Of a DNA stretch of 64,000 nt, positions 39,041-50,015 are shown piece after piece. Source of the DNA: Variovorax paradoxus (lineage in GTDB: Bacteria > Pseudomonadota > Gammaproteobacteria > Burkholderiales > Burkholderiaceae_C); the NCBI RefSeq assembly GCF_030815855.1, contig NZ_JAUSXG010000001.1, positions 4,898,001 to 4,962,000 on the forward strand, in the 5' to 3' direction. The notes beneath the pieces were generated by a model that did not search any database, was not told the origin of the DNA, and worked only from the letters and a program-made list of their open reading frames with translations. A program made the translations under genes and the position numbers. Within the stretch, counting starts at the first letter, position 1; each line of letters starts with the position of its first letter.

Positions 39041-41399
39041 GCGCCTCCTGCCACTGCTGCTTCTTTCCGGTCTGATGTCTTTCGCCGCTCAGGCTGAGAA
39101 CGCTGCAGCCGTCTCGAGCGCTCCGGCCGTCGCATCCGCGGAAGGCAACATCGCCGGCCCCGGCGGCAGCGACCTCTATCTGGAACTGAGCCTCAACGGA
39201 AATCCGCAGGGGCTGGTTCACTTCGGCCTGCGCGGCCAGGAGCTGTGGGCCAGTGCCGCCACGCTGCGGCAGTTGGGCTTCGTGCTGCCGGCTGGCGTGG
39301 CCGATCCCGTGCCGCTCAAGAGCCTTCCCGGCGTGCAAATCAAGTACGACGCCGCGAGCCAAAGCGTTGCGATCCATGCCGCCGCCGATGTGCTGCGCCT
39401 GCCCACGACCGTGGTCGATACATCGACCCTCGTCGCGTCGAAGGCCACCGCTTCGCCCGGCTTGCTGCTCAATTACGACCTCTATGGCACGCAGGGCCGG
39501 AACAACACGTCGAGCCTCAACGCGCTGACCGAACTGCGTGCGTTCAGCGGAAGCGCGGTGTTCAGCAACACGCTGATGTCGCGCGCAACCCGCATCGACG
39601 GCGAAGGCTGGAGCCACGACTCGGTCCGGCTCGACACCACCTGGAGCAAGTCGTTCCCCGATGAAATGCTGACCCTTCGGGTGGGCGACACCACCACGGC
39701 CTCGCTGCCATGGTCGCGCTCCACCCGGATCGGCGGCATCCAGCTGTCGCGCAATTTCGCGCTGCAACCCTATCGCACCACCACGCCGCTGCCGGCGTTC
39801 CTGGGGTCGGCCACGCTGCCCTCGCAGGTGGAGCTCTATATCAACGGCATGCGCCAGTACACGGGCCAGGTGCCGGCGGGGCCGTTCCAGCTCAAGACGG
39901 TTCCAAGCATCAATGGCGCCGGCAATGCCCAGGTGGTTCTTACCGACGCCTTCGGCCGCGCCACGACGCTCGATTTTTCGCTCTACGACTCGCAGCGGCT
40001 GCTGCAGGATGGCCTGTCCGACTGGTCCGTCGATCTCGGCATGGTGCGCAAGAGCTACGGCCTGCGCTCCTTCGACTACGGCAGCGACGCGGCTGCCACC
40101 GGCACCTGGCGCTACGGCGTGAGCAACAGCTTCACGCTGGAAACGCACGGCGAGGCGACCAAGGGGCTGGTCAAAGGCGGCATCGGCGGTGCATGGCTGC
40201 TCGGACAAAACGGCGTGCTGGCGGGCGCCGTGGCGCACAGCAGCTACGGCGGCAAACAAGGCTCGCTGCTCAACCTGGGCTACAGCTGGCGCGACAACCG
40301 CTTCAACTTCCTGGTCGAAGGCACCCGCACACGCGGCGAGTACCGCGACATCGCATCGCTCTACGGCAGCCCGCCGCCGCGCGGCTCGGGCCGGGCGTCG
40401 GTCGGCTACACCACGGACGGCTTCGGCAGTTTCGGCCTCAGCTACCTTTACCTGCGCTATCCCGCGCAGGAGGCGACGCGCCTGGCGAGCGTCTACTGGT
40501 TCAGGGCGGTAGGCCGCAATGCCTCGGTGAATGTGAGCCTCAACCAGAATCTCGACAACCGACGGGAGCGCAGCCTCTTCGTCGGCTTCACCTGGGCGCT
40601 GGACGGCAACGTCACGGCCAGCGCCGGGCTCCAGCGCGAGGGCGACCGCACCGTCTACACGGCCGACGCGCAGAGCTCGACGCCGGGCGAAGGCGGCATC
40701 GGCTGGCGCGCCGGCCTGCGCCAGGGCGGAGGCCAGAATGGCGGGCAGGCCGAAATCGACTACCTGGGCCGCTACGGCCGCGCGATGGCCGGCATCAGCG
40801 TGCTCGGTGACAGCCGCTACGCCTACGCGGGTGCCACCGGTTCGATCGTGTTCATGGGCGGCCAGCCGTTTGCGGCGCGGCGCATCGACGATGCGTTCGC
40901 CGTGGTCTCCACCGACGGCATTGCCGGCGTGCCGGTGAGGCTGGAGAACCGGGACATCGGCACCACCGACGGCAACGGCATGCTGCTCGTGGCGCCGCTC
41001 AGCGCCTACCAGAACAACCAGCTTTCGATCGACCCCATGCAATTGCCCGCCGACGTGAGAATCCAGCGCGTGAAGACCGTCGCCACCCCGAGCGACCGCG
41101 CCGGCACGCTGGTGCGCTTCGGCATCACGCCGATCAGCGCAGCCGCGCTGCTCCTGGTGGACGAGGCGGGCAAGCCCCTGCCGCTGGGCAGCCGCGTGCG
41201 CGCCAACGGGACGGGTGGCGAGCCCGCCCTGGTCGGCTTCGACGGCGCGGTGTACCTCGAATCGCTCGAGCCCCGGAACACGCTCGACGTGCAAACACCC
41301 GGCGGCCGTTGCCGGGCCAGCTTCGACTATCGCAAGGAGGGTGCCGGCATTCCCCAGATCGGCCCCGTGCGCTGCACCAGGGAGGCCAAGACGCCATGA
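38991..41399 (+). CDS. Outer membrane usher protein
   Basis: An 802-residue usher forming a 24-strand outer-membrane barrel with plug, N-terminal chaperone-binding domain and C-terminal domains. Visible are the signal peptide (RLLPLLLLSGLMSFAAQA), the N-domain (DLYLELSLNGNPQGLVHFGL), and the PSQVELYINGMRQYTGQVPAGPF segment typical of FimD/archaic ushers. The C-terminal end RCRASFDYRKEGAGIPQIGP has the usual two cysteines. The chosen ATG at 38991 lies inside the end of the chaperone gene, preceded by GGAAACGAAG. Its stop overlaps the tip gene start by four bases, so translation is coupled. Confidence 0.93.
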   Translation: MATRRRKTSRRSHAPAERLLPLLLLSGLMSFAAQAENAAAVSSAPAVASAEGNIAGPGGSDLYLELSLNGNPQGLVHFGLRGQELWASAATLRQLGFVLPAGVADPVPLKSLPGVQIKYDAASQSVAIHAAADVLRLPTTVVDTSTLVASKATASPGLLLNYDLYGTQGRNNTSSLNALTELRAFSGSAVFSNTLMSRATRIDGEGWSHDSVRLDTTWSKSFPDEMLTLRVGDTTTASLPWSRSTRIGGIQLSRNFALQPYRTTTPLPAFLGSATLPSQVELYINGMRQYTGQVPAGPFQLKTVPSINGAGNAQVVLTDAFGRATTLDFSLYDSQRLLQDGLSDWSVDLGMVRKSYGLRSFDYGSDAAATGTWRYGVSNSFTLETHGEATKGLVKGGIGGAWLLGQNGVLAGAVAHSSYGGKQGSLLNLGYSWRDNRFNFLVEGTRTRGEYRDIASLYGSPPPRGSGRASVGYTTDGFGSFGLSYLYLRYPAQEATRLASVYWFRAVGRNASVNVSLNQNLDNRRERSLFVGFTWALDGNVTASAGLQREGDRTVYTADAQSSTPGEGGIGWRAGLRQGGGQNGGQAEIDYLGRYGRAMAGISVLGDSRYAYAGATGSIVFMGGQPFAARRIDDAFAVVSTDGIAGVPVRLENRDIGTTDGNGMLLVAPLSAYQNNQLSIDPMQLPADVRIQRVKTVATPSDRAGTLVRFGITPISAAALLLVDEAGKPLPLGSRVRANGTGGEPALVGFDGAVYLESLEPRNTLDVQTPGGRCRASFDYRKEGAGIPQIGPVRCTREAKTP

Positions 41400-42424
41400 G
41401 CTTTCTGACCCGGACTCTGCAGGCGCTGCGCCTGCCCATGCTCTGCGCGCTGCTGTGGTGGCTGCCGGCGGGGAGCGCGCAAGCGGCGGTCAGCTGCACC
41501 GCTACGATGACGAACCTGGCTTTCGGCACCGTCGAACTGGTCGACGGAGCCGCTTCGTCGTCCGTCAACGCCACGCTGAACTACACGTGCACCAACGACG
41601 GCACCGCCGCCGTGCAAGCCAGGGTCTGCTTCAACATCGGCGACGGCAACCAAAGCCTCGGGAACTTCAATCCCCGCACGATGAAGGACAGCGCCGGAAA
41701 CATCTTGAATTTCCAGCTCTACCAGTCGACGAGCGGCACGGTCTGGGGCTCGAACGGCAACGGGGCGGTGCCGAACCCGTTCATTGCCACGATGAGCATT
41801 GCTGCCCGGCCCTTCCTGGGCGGCGTGACAAGCGTGTCGGGAAGCACCACCATGCGCGGGCAACTATTGGCTCTCCAGAGCACGGTGCCTCCAGGCACGT
41901 ACCAGGACGACTTCGCCGGAGATCACACCTCGATCACGCTCTCGTCGAGCACGAGCGCCATGCCGACGACCTGCAACACCATCCTGCCGGACAAGTTCGC
42001 GTTCGTGGTCAGCGCAACGGTCGCCAAGAGCTGCCTGGTCACAGCCGATCCGCTGAACTTCGGCACCATCAACGGCCTGCCGGGCCAGGCCGACAGGGAC
42101 CAGACCAGCACGATCAACGTCACCTGCACCACGCCCACCCCGTACACGGTCGCGCTGACTCCTTCGAACGGCTCGACCACGGGCGCAGGAACGATGACGC
42201 CGACAGGCGGCGTGCCCGGCAACGCCGACACGGTGCCCTACCGGCTCTACCGCAATGCCGCGCGCACCACCGTCTGGGGCAGCGTCACGGGCACCAATAC
42301 CGCCGCGGGAACCGGCAACGGCGCCGCCCAGGCGCTGACCTTGTATGGCCGCGTTCTGGGCACCAGCGCCAACGTGCGGCCGGACAGCTACCGCGACGTC
42401 GTGACGGTCAGCGTGACCTACTGA
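41396..42424 (+). CDS. Two-domain SCPU tip subunit of archaic pilus
   Basis: A 342-residue secreted protein with two SCPU domains (about 31-175 and 196-342), like the CsuE-type tip adhesin. The signal peptide ends at SAQA before AVSCTATMTNLAFG. Cysteines in VSCTA and YTCTN belong to domain one, and KSCLV and INVTCTT to domain two. The second domain closely resembles the major pilin, for example in TGAGTMTPTGG and VTVSVTY at the C-terminus. It is translationally coupled to the usher by an ATGA overlap. Role as adhesin follows from family position; the ligand is unknown. Confidence 0.9.
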   Translation: MSFLTRTLQALRLPMLCALLWWLPAGSAQAAVSCTATMTNLAFGTVELVDGAASSSVNATLNYTCTNDGTAAVQARVCFNIGDGNQSLGNFNPRTMKDSAGNILNFQLYQSTSGTVWGSNGNGAVPNPFIATMSIAARPFLGGVTSVSGSTTMRGQLLALQSTVPPGTYQDDFAGDHTSITLSSSTSAMPTTCNTILPDKFAFVVSATVAKSCLVTADPLNFGTINGLPGQADRDQTSTINVTCTTPTPYTVALTPSNGSTTGAGTMTPTGGVPGNADTVPYRLYRNAARTTVWGSVTGTNTAAGTGNGAAQALTLYGRVLGTSANVRPDSYRDVVTVSVTY

Positions 42425-42454
42425 GCTGCGCCGGCAAGCAAGCCGGTGCGGAGA

Positions 42455-42477
42455 AACCTGCTAGCCATTGGCAGGTT
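42455..42477. repeat. Inverted repeat between tip gene and next gene
   Basis: AACCTGC (42455-42461) and GCAGGTT (42471-42477) form a perfect 7-bp dyad around a nine-base loop. There is no T-tail. It may be an mRNA hairpin that lowers or stabilises expression across the 165-base gap to the next gene. Confidence 0.4.
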
Positions 42478-42589
42478 ATAGGTAAAGAATGGCACGGACG
42501 GCCTTCATTTTCCTGCGACTCTGCCGATAAACCAGGACAGGGCATCAATGCGATGCCCTCCACCCGGTGCGACGAGAGGAGGAGTTCCA

Positions 42590-43060
42590 ATGTCCGGAAA
42601 CATGTCCGCTGCAGGTGCAACCGCCCTGCGCCCGACGCGTATAGCGCCATCGCTGGCTGCCGCCGGCATGCTGCTGCTCTTGCTGCCGCTGCCGCTGCGG
42701 CTCAGTTCCGCGGAGCCGACGCACGGCATGAACAGCGCCAATGCCCGGTTCAACGTCTCGATGGTCGTTCTCCCGACGTTCAAGGTGCTCGAGGTCACGC
42801 CAGTCAAGGGCGGACACGAATACCGCGTCTGGACCAACCTGAAGTCGGTGCTCATCAAGGGCCGCGAGTACCGGTTCGACAAGATCGGCGAAACGACGCT
42901 CATGGTGGCCGGAACCGATGCCGACGGCCGCGACAGCCTCGCTTCCGCCTGGCAAGGCGTCGTCGGTGCGATGGCGGCAACCTCGGGCTCCGCTCCATCG
43001 CAAGCTGCCGCCCCGGCCGGCGACGGCAGCAACGCGATGCGGGTGACGGTGGTCTACTGA
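42590..43060 (+). CDS. Secreted pilus-associated protein of unknown function
   Basis: A 156-residue protein that I do not recognise. The start at 42590 has an excellent ribosome site (AGGAGG seven bases upstream). A hydrophobic segment at about 25-39 (LAAAGMLLLLLPLPLRL) looks like a signal peptide. The mature part has beta-strand patterns (ARFNVSMVVLPTFKVLEVTP, GHEYRVWTNLKSVLIKGREY) and ends in MRVTVVY, resembling the pilin C-termini VTVQVNY and VTVSVTY. It has no cysteine in the mature region, so it is not a normal SCPU subunit. It follows the tip gene by 165 bases on the same strand. A pilus-related role is inferred. Confidence 0.75.
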   Translation: MSGNMSAAGATALRPTRIAPSLAAAGMLLLLLPLPLRLSSAEPTHGMNSANARFNVSMVVLPTFKVLEVTPVKGGHEYRVWTNLKSVLIKGREYRFDKIGETTLMVAGTDADGRDSLASAWQGVVGAMAATSGSAPSQAAAPAGDGSNAMRVTVVY

Positions 43061-43070
43061 CAGGAACAGC

Positions 43071-43108
43071 AAAACAAAAAGGCCCGCAGCCAATGAGCTG
43101 CAGGCCTT
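43071..43108 (-). terminator. Intrinsic terminator after ssb
   Basis: AAGGCCCGCAGC (43079-43090) and GCTGCAGGCCTT (43097-43108) pair with one mismatch around a six-base loop. The minus strand continues with TTTTTGTTTT. It ends the ssb transcript and may also slow plus-strand read-through from the pilus operon. Confidence 0.8.
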
Positions 43109-43136
43109 CTGCCGGCAAATTCCAAGGGATCGATTT

Positions 43137-43706
43137 TCAGAACGGAATATCGTCGTCCATGTCGTCGAAGCCCGACGACGACTTGGCCGGCGCCTGGCGC
43201 GGTGCGGCCGCCGGAGCGCGCGGTGCCGCTGCGGGTGCACGGGGGGCGTAGCCGCCACCACCACCGCCGCCGCCACCACCAGCATTACCGCCTTGCGAGT
43301 AACCGCCACCACCGCCACCTTGCGAATAACCGCCATCGTCCTCGGGACCGCCCGACGGGCCGCCCTGGCCTTGGCGGCTGCCCAGCATCTGCATCTGGTC
43401 GGCGCGGATTTCGGTGGTGTACTTTTCGATGCCGTCCTTGTCGGTCCACTTGCGCGTGCGCAGGCTGCCTTCGACATACACCTGCGAACCCTTGCGCAGG
43501 TACTGGCCGGCAATTTCGGCCAGGCGGCCGTTGAAAACGATGCGGTGCCACTCGGTGGCTTCACGCATTTCGCCGCTTTGCTTGTCTTTCCAGCGATCGG
43601 TGGTGGCCACGGTGACGTTCGCGACCTGGTCGCCGCTCGGGAAGGTACGCATTTCGGGATCGCGACCCAGGTTGCCGACGACGATGACTTTGTTGACCGA
43701 TGCCAT
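43137..43706 (-). CDS. ssb: Single-stranded DNA-binding protein
   Basis: A 189-residue SSB that coats single-stranded DNA in replication, recombination and repair. The OB-fold occupies about 1-110 ([20 protein letters not shown], then [21 protein letters not shown] and [12 protein letters not shown]). A long Gly-rich linker (two GGYSQGG units) and a [13 protein letters not shown] stretch lead to the acidic tip DDMDDDIPF, which binds partner proteins. It is divergent from uvrA, the same arrangement as in E. coli, but I found no LexA box between them. The ATG at 43706 has an AGGGGCA ribosome site. Confidence 0.97.
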   Translation of the reverse strand: MASVNKVIVVGNLGRDPEMRTFPSGDQVANVTVATTDRWKDKQSGEMREATEWHRIVFNGRLAEIAGQYLRKGSQVYVEGSLRTRKWTDKDGIEKYTTEIRADQMQMLGSRQGQGGPSGGPEDDGGYSQGGGGGGYSQGGNAGGGGGGGGGGYAPRAPAAAPRAPAAAPRQAPAKSSSGFDDMDDDIPF

Positions 43707-43874
43707 ATGCACTGCCCCTGATAAGTAGATGAAGGAGGAGGAAAAGAACCCTCGATTGTGCCCGATGCGGCCGCCCAGGTGCCGCCGCCCCGGGGGCCCG
43801 AACGCATGGGCAGGGAGGGCTTCACGAAACCGCCTCAACCCGCCCCCTCGCCATGAAATGCCGCTCGGACTATC

Positions 43875-46991
<3,117 letters not shown>

Positions 46992-46994
46992 CGC

Positions 46995-47483
46995 TTAATC
47001 CTTCAGATCGCTCAGCAGGCCTCGCTGTCCGTTGTCAAACCAGGCCGAATCGAATCCATCGGCCAACAAGATTGGCTGCACGGTGCTGGTACCTGTTTTG
47101 TTCAACCGGCGCAGATACTTCACGAGGGTTTGAGCGTCCTCTGTGAGGACGTGCGTCAACGATTCACAGATGGCCTGGGCGATCAGCTTGATGTCGTCTT
47201 TAACGGCACTTCGGTTGTCGTCGGCGTCCCGCTTGAGGTCTCGCATCAACAAACCCGCTGTCATGGCGTGGTCGATGTTGAAAGGAAGCACCTCGAAATT
47301 GCGCAAGGGCAGATCGGTCACGGCCTGTTTGACCTGAAACTCCGAAGCCGCAACTGCCGAGAGATACAGCGGTACACCGCGCCTCAACGCTTCTCGCAGG
47401 TAATTGACTGCCGTTTGGTGATGTGCGCGCGCCGGATCAGCCAGCGAGATGAGATAGCTCGTGTCGAGCAGGATTGCGCTCAC
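46995..47483 (-). CDS. PIN-domain protein, probable ribonuclease toxin
   Basis: A 162-residue PIN-domain protein. The acidic catalytic residues are in place: D7 (LLDTSYL), E48 (AASEFQ), D97 (KDDIKLIAQA) and D116 (LTEDAQ). PIN proteins of this size are typically VapC-like RNases in toxin-antitoxin pairs. Its start overlaps the end of the 256-residue upstream gene by four bases (ATGA), so the two are cotranslated. No standard small VapB-type antitoxin gene is seen. It ends three bases from the uvrA stop, convergent with it. G+C here is lower than in the neighbours (33 of 60 in the line 47041-47100), which suggests acquisition. Confidence 0.85.
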   Translation of the reverse strand: MSAILLDTSYLISLADPARAHHQTAVNYLREALRRGVPLYLSAVAASEFQVKQAVTDLPLRNFEVLPFNIDHAMTAGLLMRDLKRDADDNRSAVKDDIKLIAQAICESLTHVLTEDAQTLVKYLRRLNKTGTSTVQPILLADGFDSAWFDNGQRGLLSDLKD

Positions 47484-48250
47484 TCCTTGCTTCCCCGAAT
47501 TTCGTCAACCCACGCACCCGCATCAGGCACATCGCGCCACGCCTTGGCCCCCCGTTGGGTCAACCGATCAAGGTCTTTCTCATTGAAGTGGCTTTCGTGC
47601 TCGACAAACTCCAATAGCCTGGCGCCTCGATACTCGCGCGTCATCACGTTGTATTCCGCAACGATGCGGATCATCGCTGGCTTGTAAAGGCGATTGACCT
47701 TTTCGTCTCGGAGCATTTCACGGGCCGCATCGACCAACAGTGTCTTGCCGTCCGGCAGGCGAATGTGAGCGTTTGGCTTTGCGTGGCCGCCCATGTCTTC
47801 GATCTCACCGCGCACGTAGCGTTCGACGCGCACCCACTGGTCCGCATCGTCGGCCCTGAAATCCGAGTCGGCACTGATCACGATGGCAGCAGGTAGAAAA
47901 TCCGCCGCAATGCTCACTCGCCAACGGCGGCCGCCGCGTGCACTCTTCTGCCAACGCTCGATCACTGCTCGACGCTTCAGACCGACACCATCCATTTCTT
48001 GACTGCTGGCAAGCTTTCGCAAGTCGTTCATCAAAACCGGATTGGCCGTAGGGGCCGTCCGGATAGCGAGCGATCCCTGTTCGACAGAGACATCGAGCGC
48101 ATTGGTGTCGATGTCGTTGCTGTCGCCACGCAGGAACTCATCTACATCCCTGGCAAAGCTGCGCAGCACGGACAGCGGCACGCGGTCGGGCGAGATTTCG
48201 TACCCCGCCGACTCGTCGTGCAAAGCAATCAGCAACTGTTGCGCTTCCAT
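47480..48250 (-). CDS. Unrecognised protein paired with PIN-domain gene
   Basis: A 256-residue soluble protein with no family I can name. The N-terminal part (about 1-85) alternates helices and strands, for example VPLSVLRSFARDVDEFLRG followed by ALDVSVEQGSLAIR. A basic segment (GLKRRAVIERWQKSARGGRR, about 88-109) could contact nucleic acid. The C-terminal part (about 135-256) is helix-rich and acidic and ends EIRGSKE. The coding sequence overlaps the PIN gene by ATGA. It may act as the antitoxin or as a targeting partner; it is far larger than usual VapB-like antitoxins. Function is unknown. Confidence 0.7.
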   Translation of the reverse strand: MEAQQLLIALHDESAGYEISPDRVPLSVLRSFARDVDEFLRGDSNDIDTNALDVSVEQGSLAIRTAPTANPVLMNDLRKLASSQEMDGVGLKRRAVIERWQKSARGGRRWRVSIAADFLPAAIVISADSDFRADDADQWVRVERYVRGEIEDMGGHAKPNAHIRLPDGKTLLVDAAREMLRDEKVNRLYKPAMIRIVAEYNVMTREYRGARLLEFVEHESHFNEKDLDRLTQRGAKAWRDVPDAGAWVDEIRGSKE

Positions 48251-48352
48251 CAGGTCATTCTAGGCGTCGAGGCGATTTCTTTGTAGAGGCCGCGCAGGCT
48301 CATCTGGCTGATTGGGGGCACGAATGCACGAGCCGCGCCACAATCGCGGCCC

Positions 48353-49243
48353 ATGCCTTCCTTCACGCCGCGCCAGTTCGTCCTGCTCGTTCTCCTGACC
48401 CTCGCGTGGGGTCTCAACTGGCCCGTCATGAAACTCGGCGTGGCGGACTATCCGCCATTGGCCTTCCGCGCGATCTCGATCTGGCTCGGCTTGCCGGTGC
48501 TGGGCCTCGCGCTGGTGATCATGAAGGTGCCGTTTCGCGTGCCGCGAAGCGCCTGGCCCGAGCTGGTGTGGCTGGGCGCCACCAACATGTTCGTCTGGCA
48601 TGCCTGCATCATCCTCGCGGTGAAGGCGCTGTCGGGCGGTCGCGCAGCGATCCTCGGCTACACGATGCCGGTGTTCTCCGCGGTCATCGGGGCTGTGCTG
48701 TTCTCGGCCGTGCTCACGCGGCGCTCATGGATCGGAGTGGGTGCTTGCGCGGTCGGCGTGGGGCTGCTGCTGTGGCACGAACTCACCGACCTCGCGGGCC
48801 GGCCCGGCTATGTGGCGCTGGCGCTGGTGGCCGCGGCCACCTGGGCGTTGGGCACCCAGCTGCTGCGCCACACGCGCATCGGGCTGCCGACGCTCACGCT
48901 GTCATTCTGGATGACCGCCATGACAGCCGTCGTGATGACGGTGCTCACGCTGCTGTTCGAACGCAGTCAGTGGCACTGGCCGGGCCCTGTGACCTGGGCC
49001 TCGATCCTCTACAACGCGGTGCTGATCTTCGGCTTCGCGCACGCCGCATGGTTCTACCTGGCGCGCGGCCTGCCGCCGGTAGCGTCGACCTTGAGCGTGA
49101 TGTTCATTCCGGTACTCGGCGTGTTCAGCGGCGCGGTGTGGCTCGGCGAAGTCGTGCACTGGCAGGATTGGGTCGCGGTCGCGCTGATGATGGTGGCCAT
49201 CGCTTCGGTGCTCTGGCCCTCCCGCAACCATCTCAAGGCCTGA
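48353..49243 (+). CDS. EamA/DMT superfamily transporter
   Basis: A 296-residue membrane protein with about ten helices in two EamA repeats (about 5-135 and 145-290). TLAWGLNWPVMKLGVADYPP and LPPVASTLSVMFIPVLGVFSG are family signatures. Substrates of this group are amino acids, cofactors or drugs; none can be assigned. It is divergent from the PIN-linked gene and convergent with the GntR regulator gene, and does not look operonic. It is only loosely similar by eye to the exporter at 4147. Confidence 0.9.
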   Translation: MPSFTPRQFVLLVLLTLAWGLNWPVMKLGVADYPPLAFRAISIWLGLPVLGLALVIMKVPFRVPRSAWPELVWLGATNMFVWHACIILAVKALSGGRAAILGYTMPVFSAVIGAVLFSAVLTRRSWIGVGACAVGVGLLLWHELTDLAGRPGYVALALVAAATWALGTQLLRHTRIGLPTLTLSFWMTAMTAVVMTVLTLLFERSQWHWPGPVTWASILYNAVLIFGFAHAAWFYLARGLPPVASTLSVMFIPVLGVFSGAVWLGEVVHWQDWVAVALMMVAIASVLWPSRNHLKA

Positions 49244-49253
49244 CGAAGAAGAA

Positions 49254-50009
49254 TCAGGTCGTCGTCTGCACGTGCAGCCGGCTCGTCTTGCAGCGGTGCA
49301 GCGCGCGGTAGTGCTCGAGCGGCCGGCCGTTGGCGCCGTAGGCGATCGACTCAATGCGCAGCAGCGGCTCGGGTTGCGGCAGGTCGAGCAGCTTGCAGGT
49401 TTCGGCATCGGGCAGCACGGCGTCGATCCAGCGCTCGGCGCGCACCAGGCGCAGGCCGTATTGCCGGCGCAGCACGTCGTAGAGCGACCGGTCTTCCAGC
49501 CGCGCACGGTGCAGGCCCGGTGCCAGGTCGGCCGGCACCACCGTCTCGACCAGCAGTCGCAGCTCGCCGTCCACGCTGCGCAGCCGCTTCAAAGCCACCA
49601 CCTGCGCGTCCTCGCCCAGGCCCAATGAGGCGGCTTCCTGTTCGGTGGGTGCGCGCAATTCCTGCGCGAGGATCTGCGTGCGCACCGAACGGCCCTTGCG
49701 TTCCATCTCGTCGGAGAAACCCAGCACGGTGGAAACGAAATCCTCGTCGCGTTCGCGCGCCGAGACGAAGGCGCCGCGCCCCTTGATCTTGTAGATGAGG
49801 TTGTTGCGCACCAGGTCCGCCAGGGCTTCCCGCACCACGATGCGCGAAATGCCGAACTGGTCGCCGAGCTCCGCCTCGGAAGGCAGCTTGGCGCCGATGG
49901 GCAGCTCGCCCTGCAGTATCTGCAAGCGGATGGCATCGCGGAACTGCGCCCACAGCGGCGATTCGGAATTGCGGTCGAGCATGGTCGACATGTCGTTGGA
50001 GCTGTTCAC
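49254..50009 (-). CDS. GntR family regulator with UTRA domain
   Basis: A 251-residue HutC-type GntR regulator. The winged helix is at about 18-85 (LPSEAELGDQFGISRIVVRE, then LIYKIKGRGAFVS), and a UTRA ligand-binding domain covers about 100-245. It is the last gene, six bases after the FAD dehydrogenase gene, of the kinase-dehydrogenase-regulator operon. It most likely represses the locus until a sugar or sugar phosphate binds. Two identical 13-base sites at 53263 and 53353 contain a TGTCATAACA dyad and are candidate operators. The start may be GTG at 50009 or ATG at 49991. Confidence 0.88.
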   Translation of the reverse strand: MNSSNDMSTMLDRNSESPLWAQFRDAIRLQILQGELPIGAKLPSEAELGDQFGISRIVVREALADLVRNNLIYKIKGRGAFVSARERDEDFVSTVLGFSDEMERKGRSVRTQILAQELRAPTEQEAASLGLGEDAQVVALKRLRSVDGELRLLVETVVPADLAPGLHRARLEDRSLYDVLRRQYGLRLVRAERWIDAVLPDAETCKLLDLPQPEPLLRIESIAYGANGRPLEHYRALHRCKTSRLHVQTTT

Positions 50010-50015
50010 TTTTTT

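Noticed and set aside
43707..43874. LexA box expected between ssb and uvrA
   Set aside because: No CTGT-N8-ACAG-like dyad was found on reading the interval; only GC-rich sequence and ribosome sites are present.
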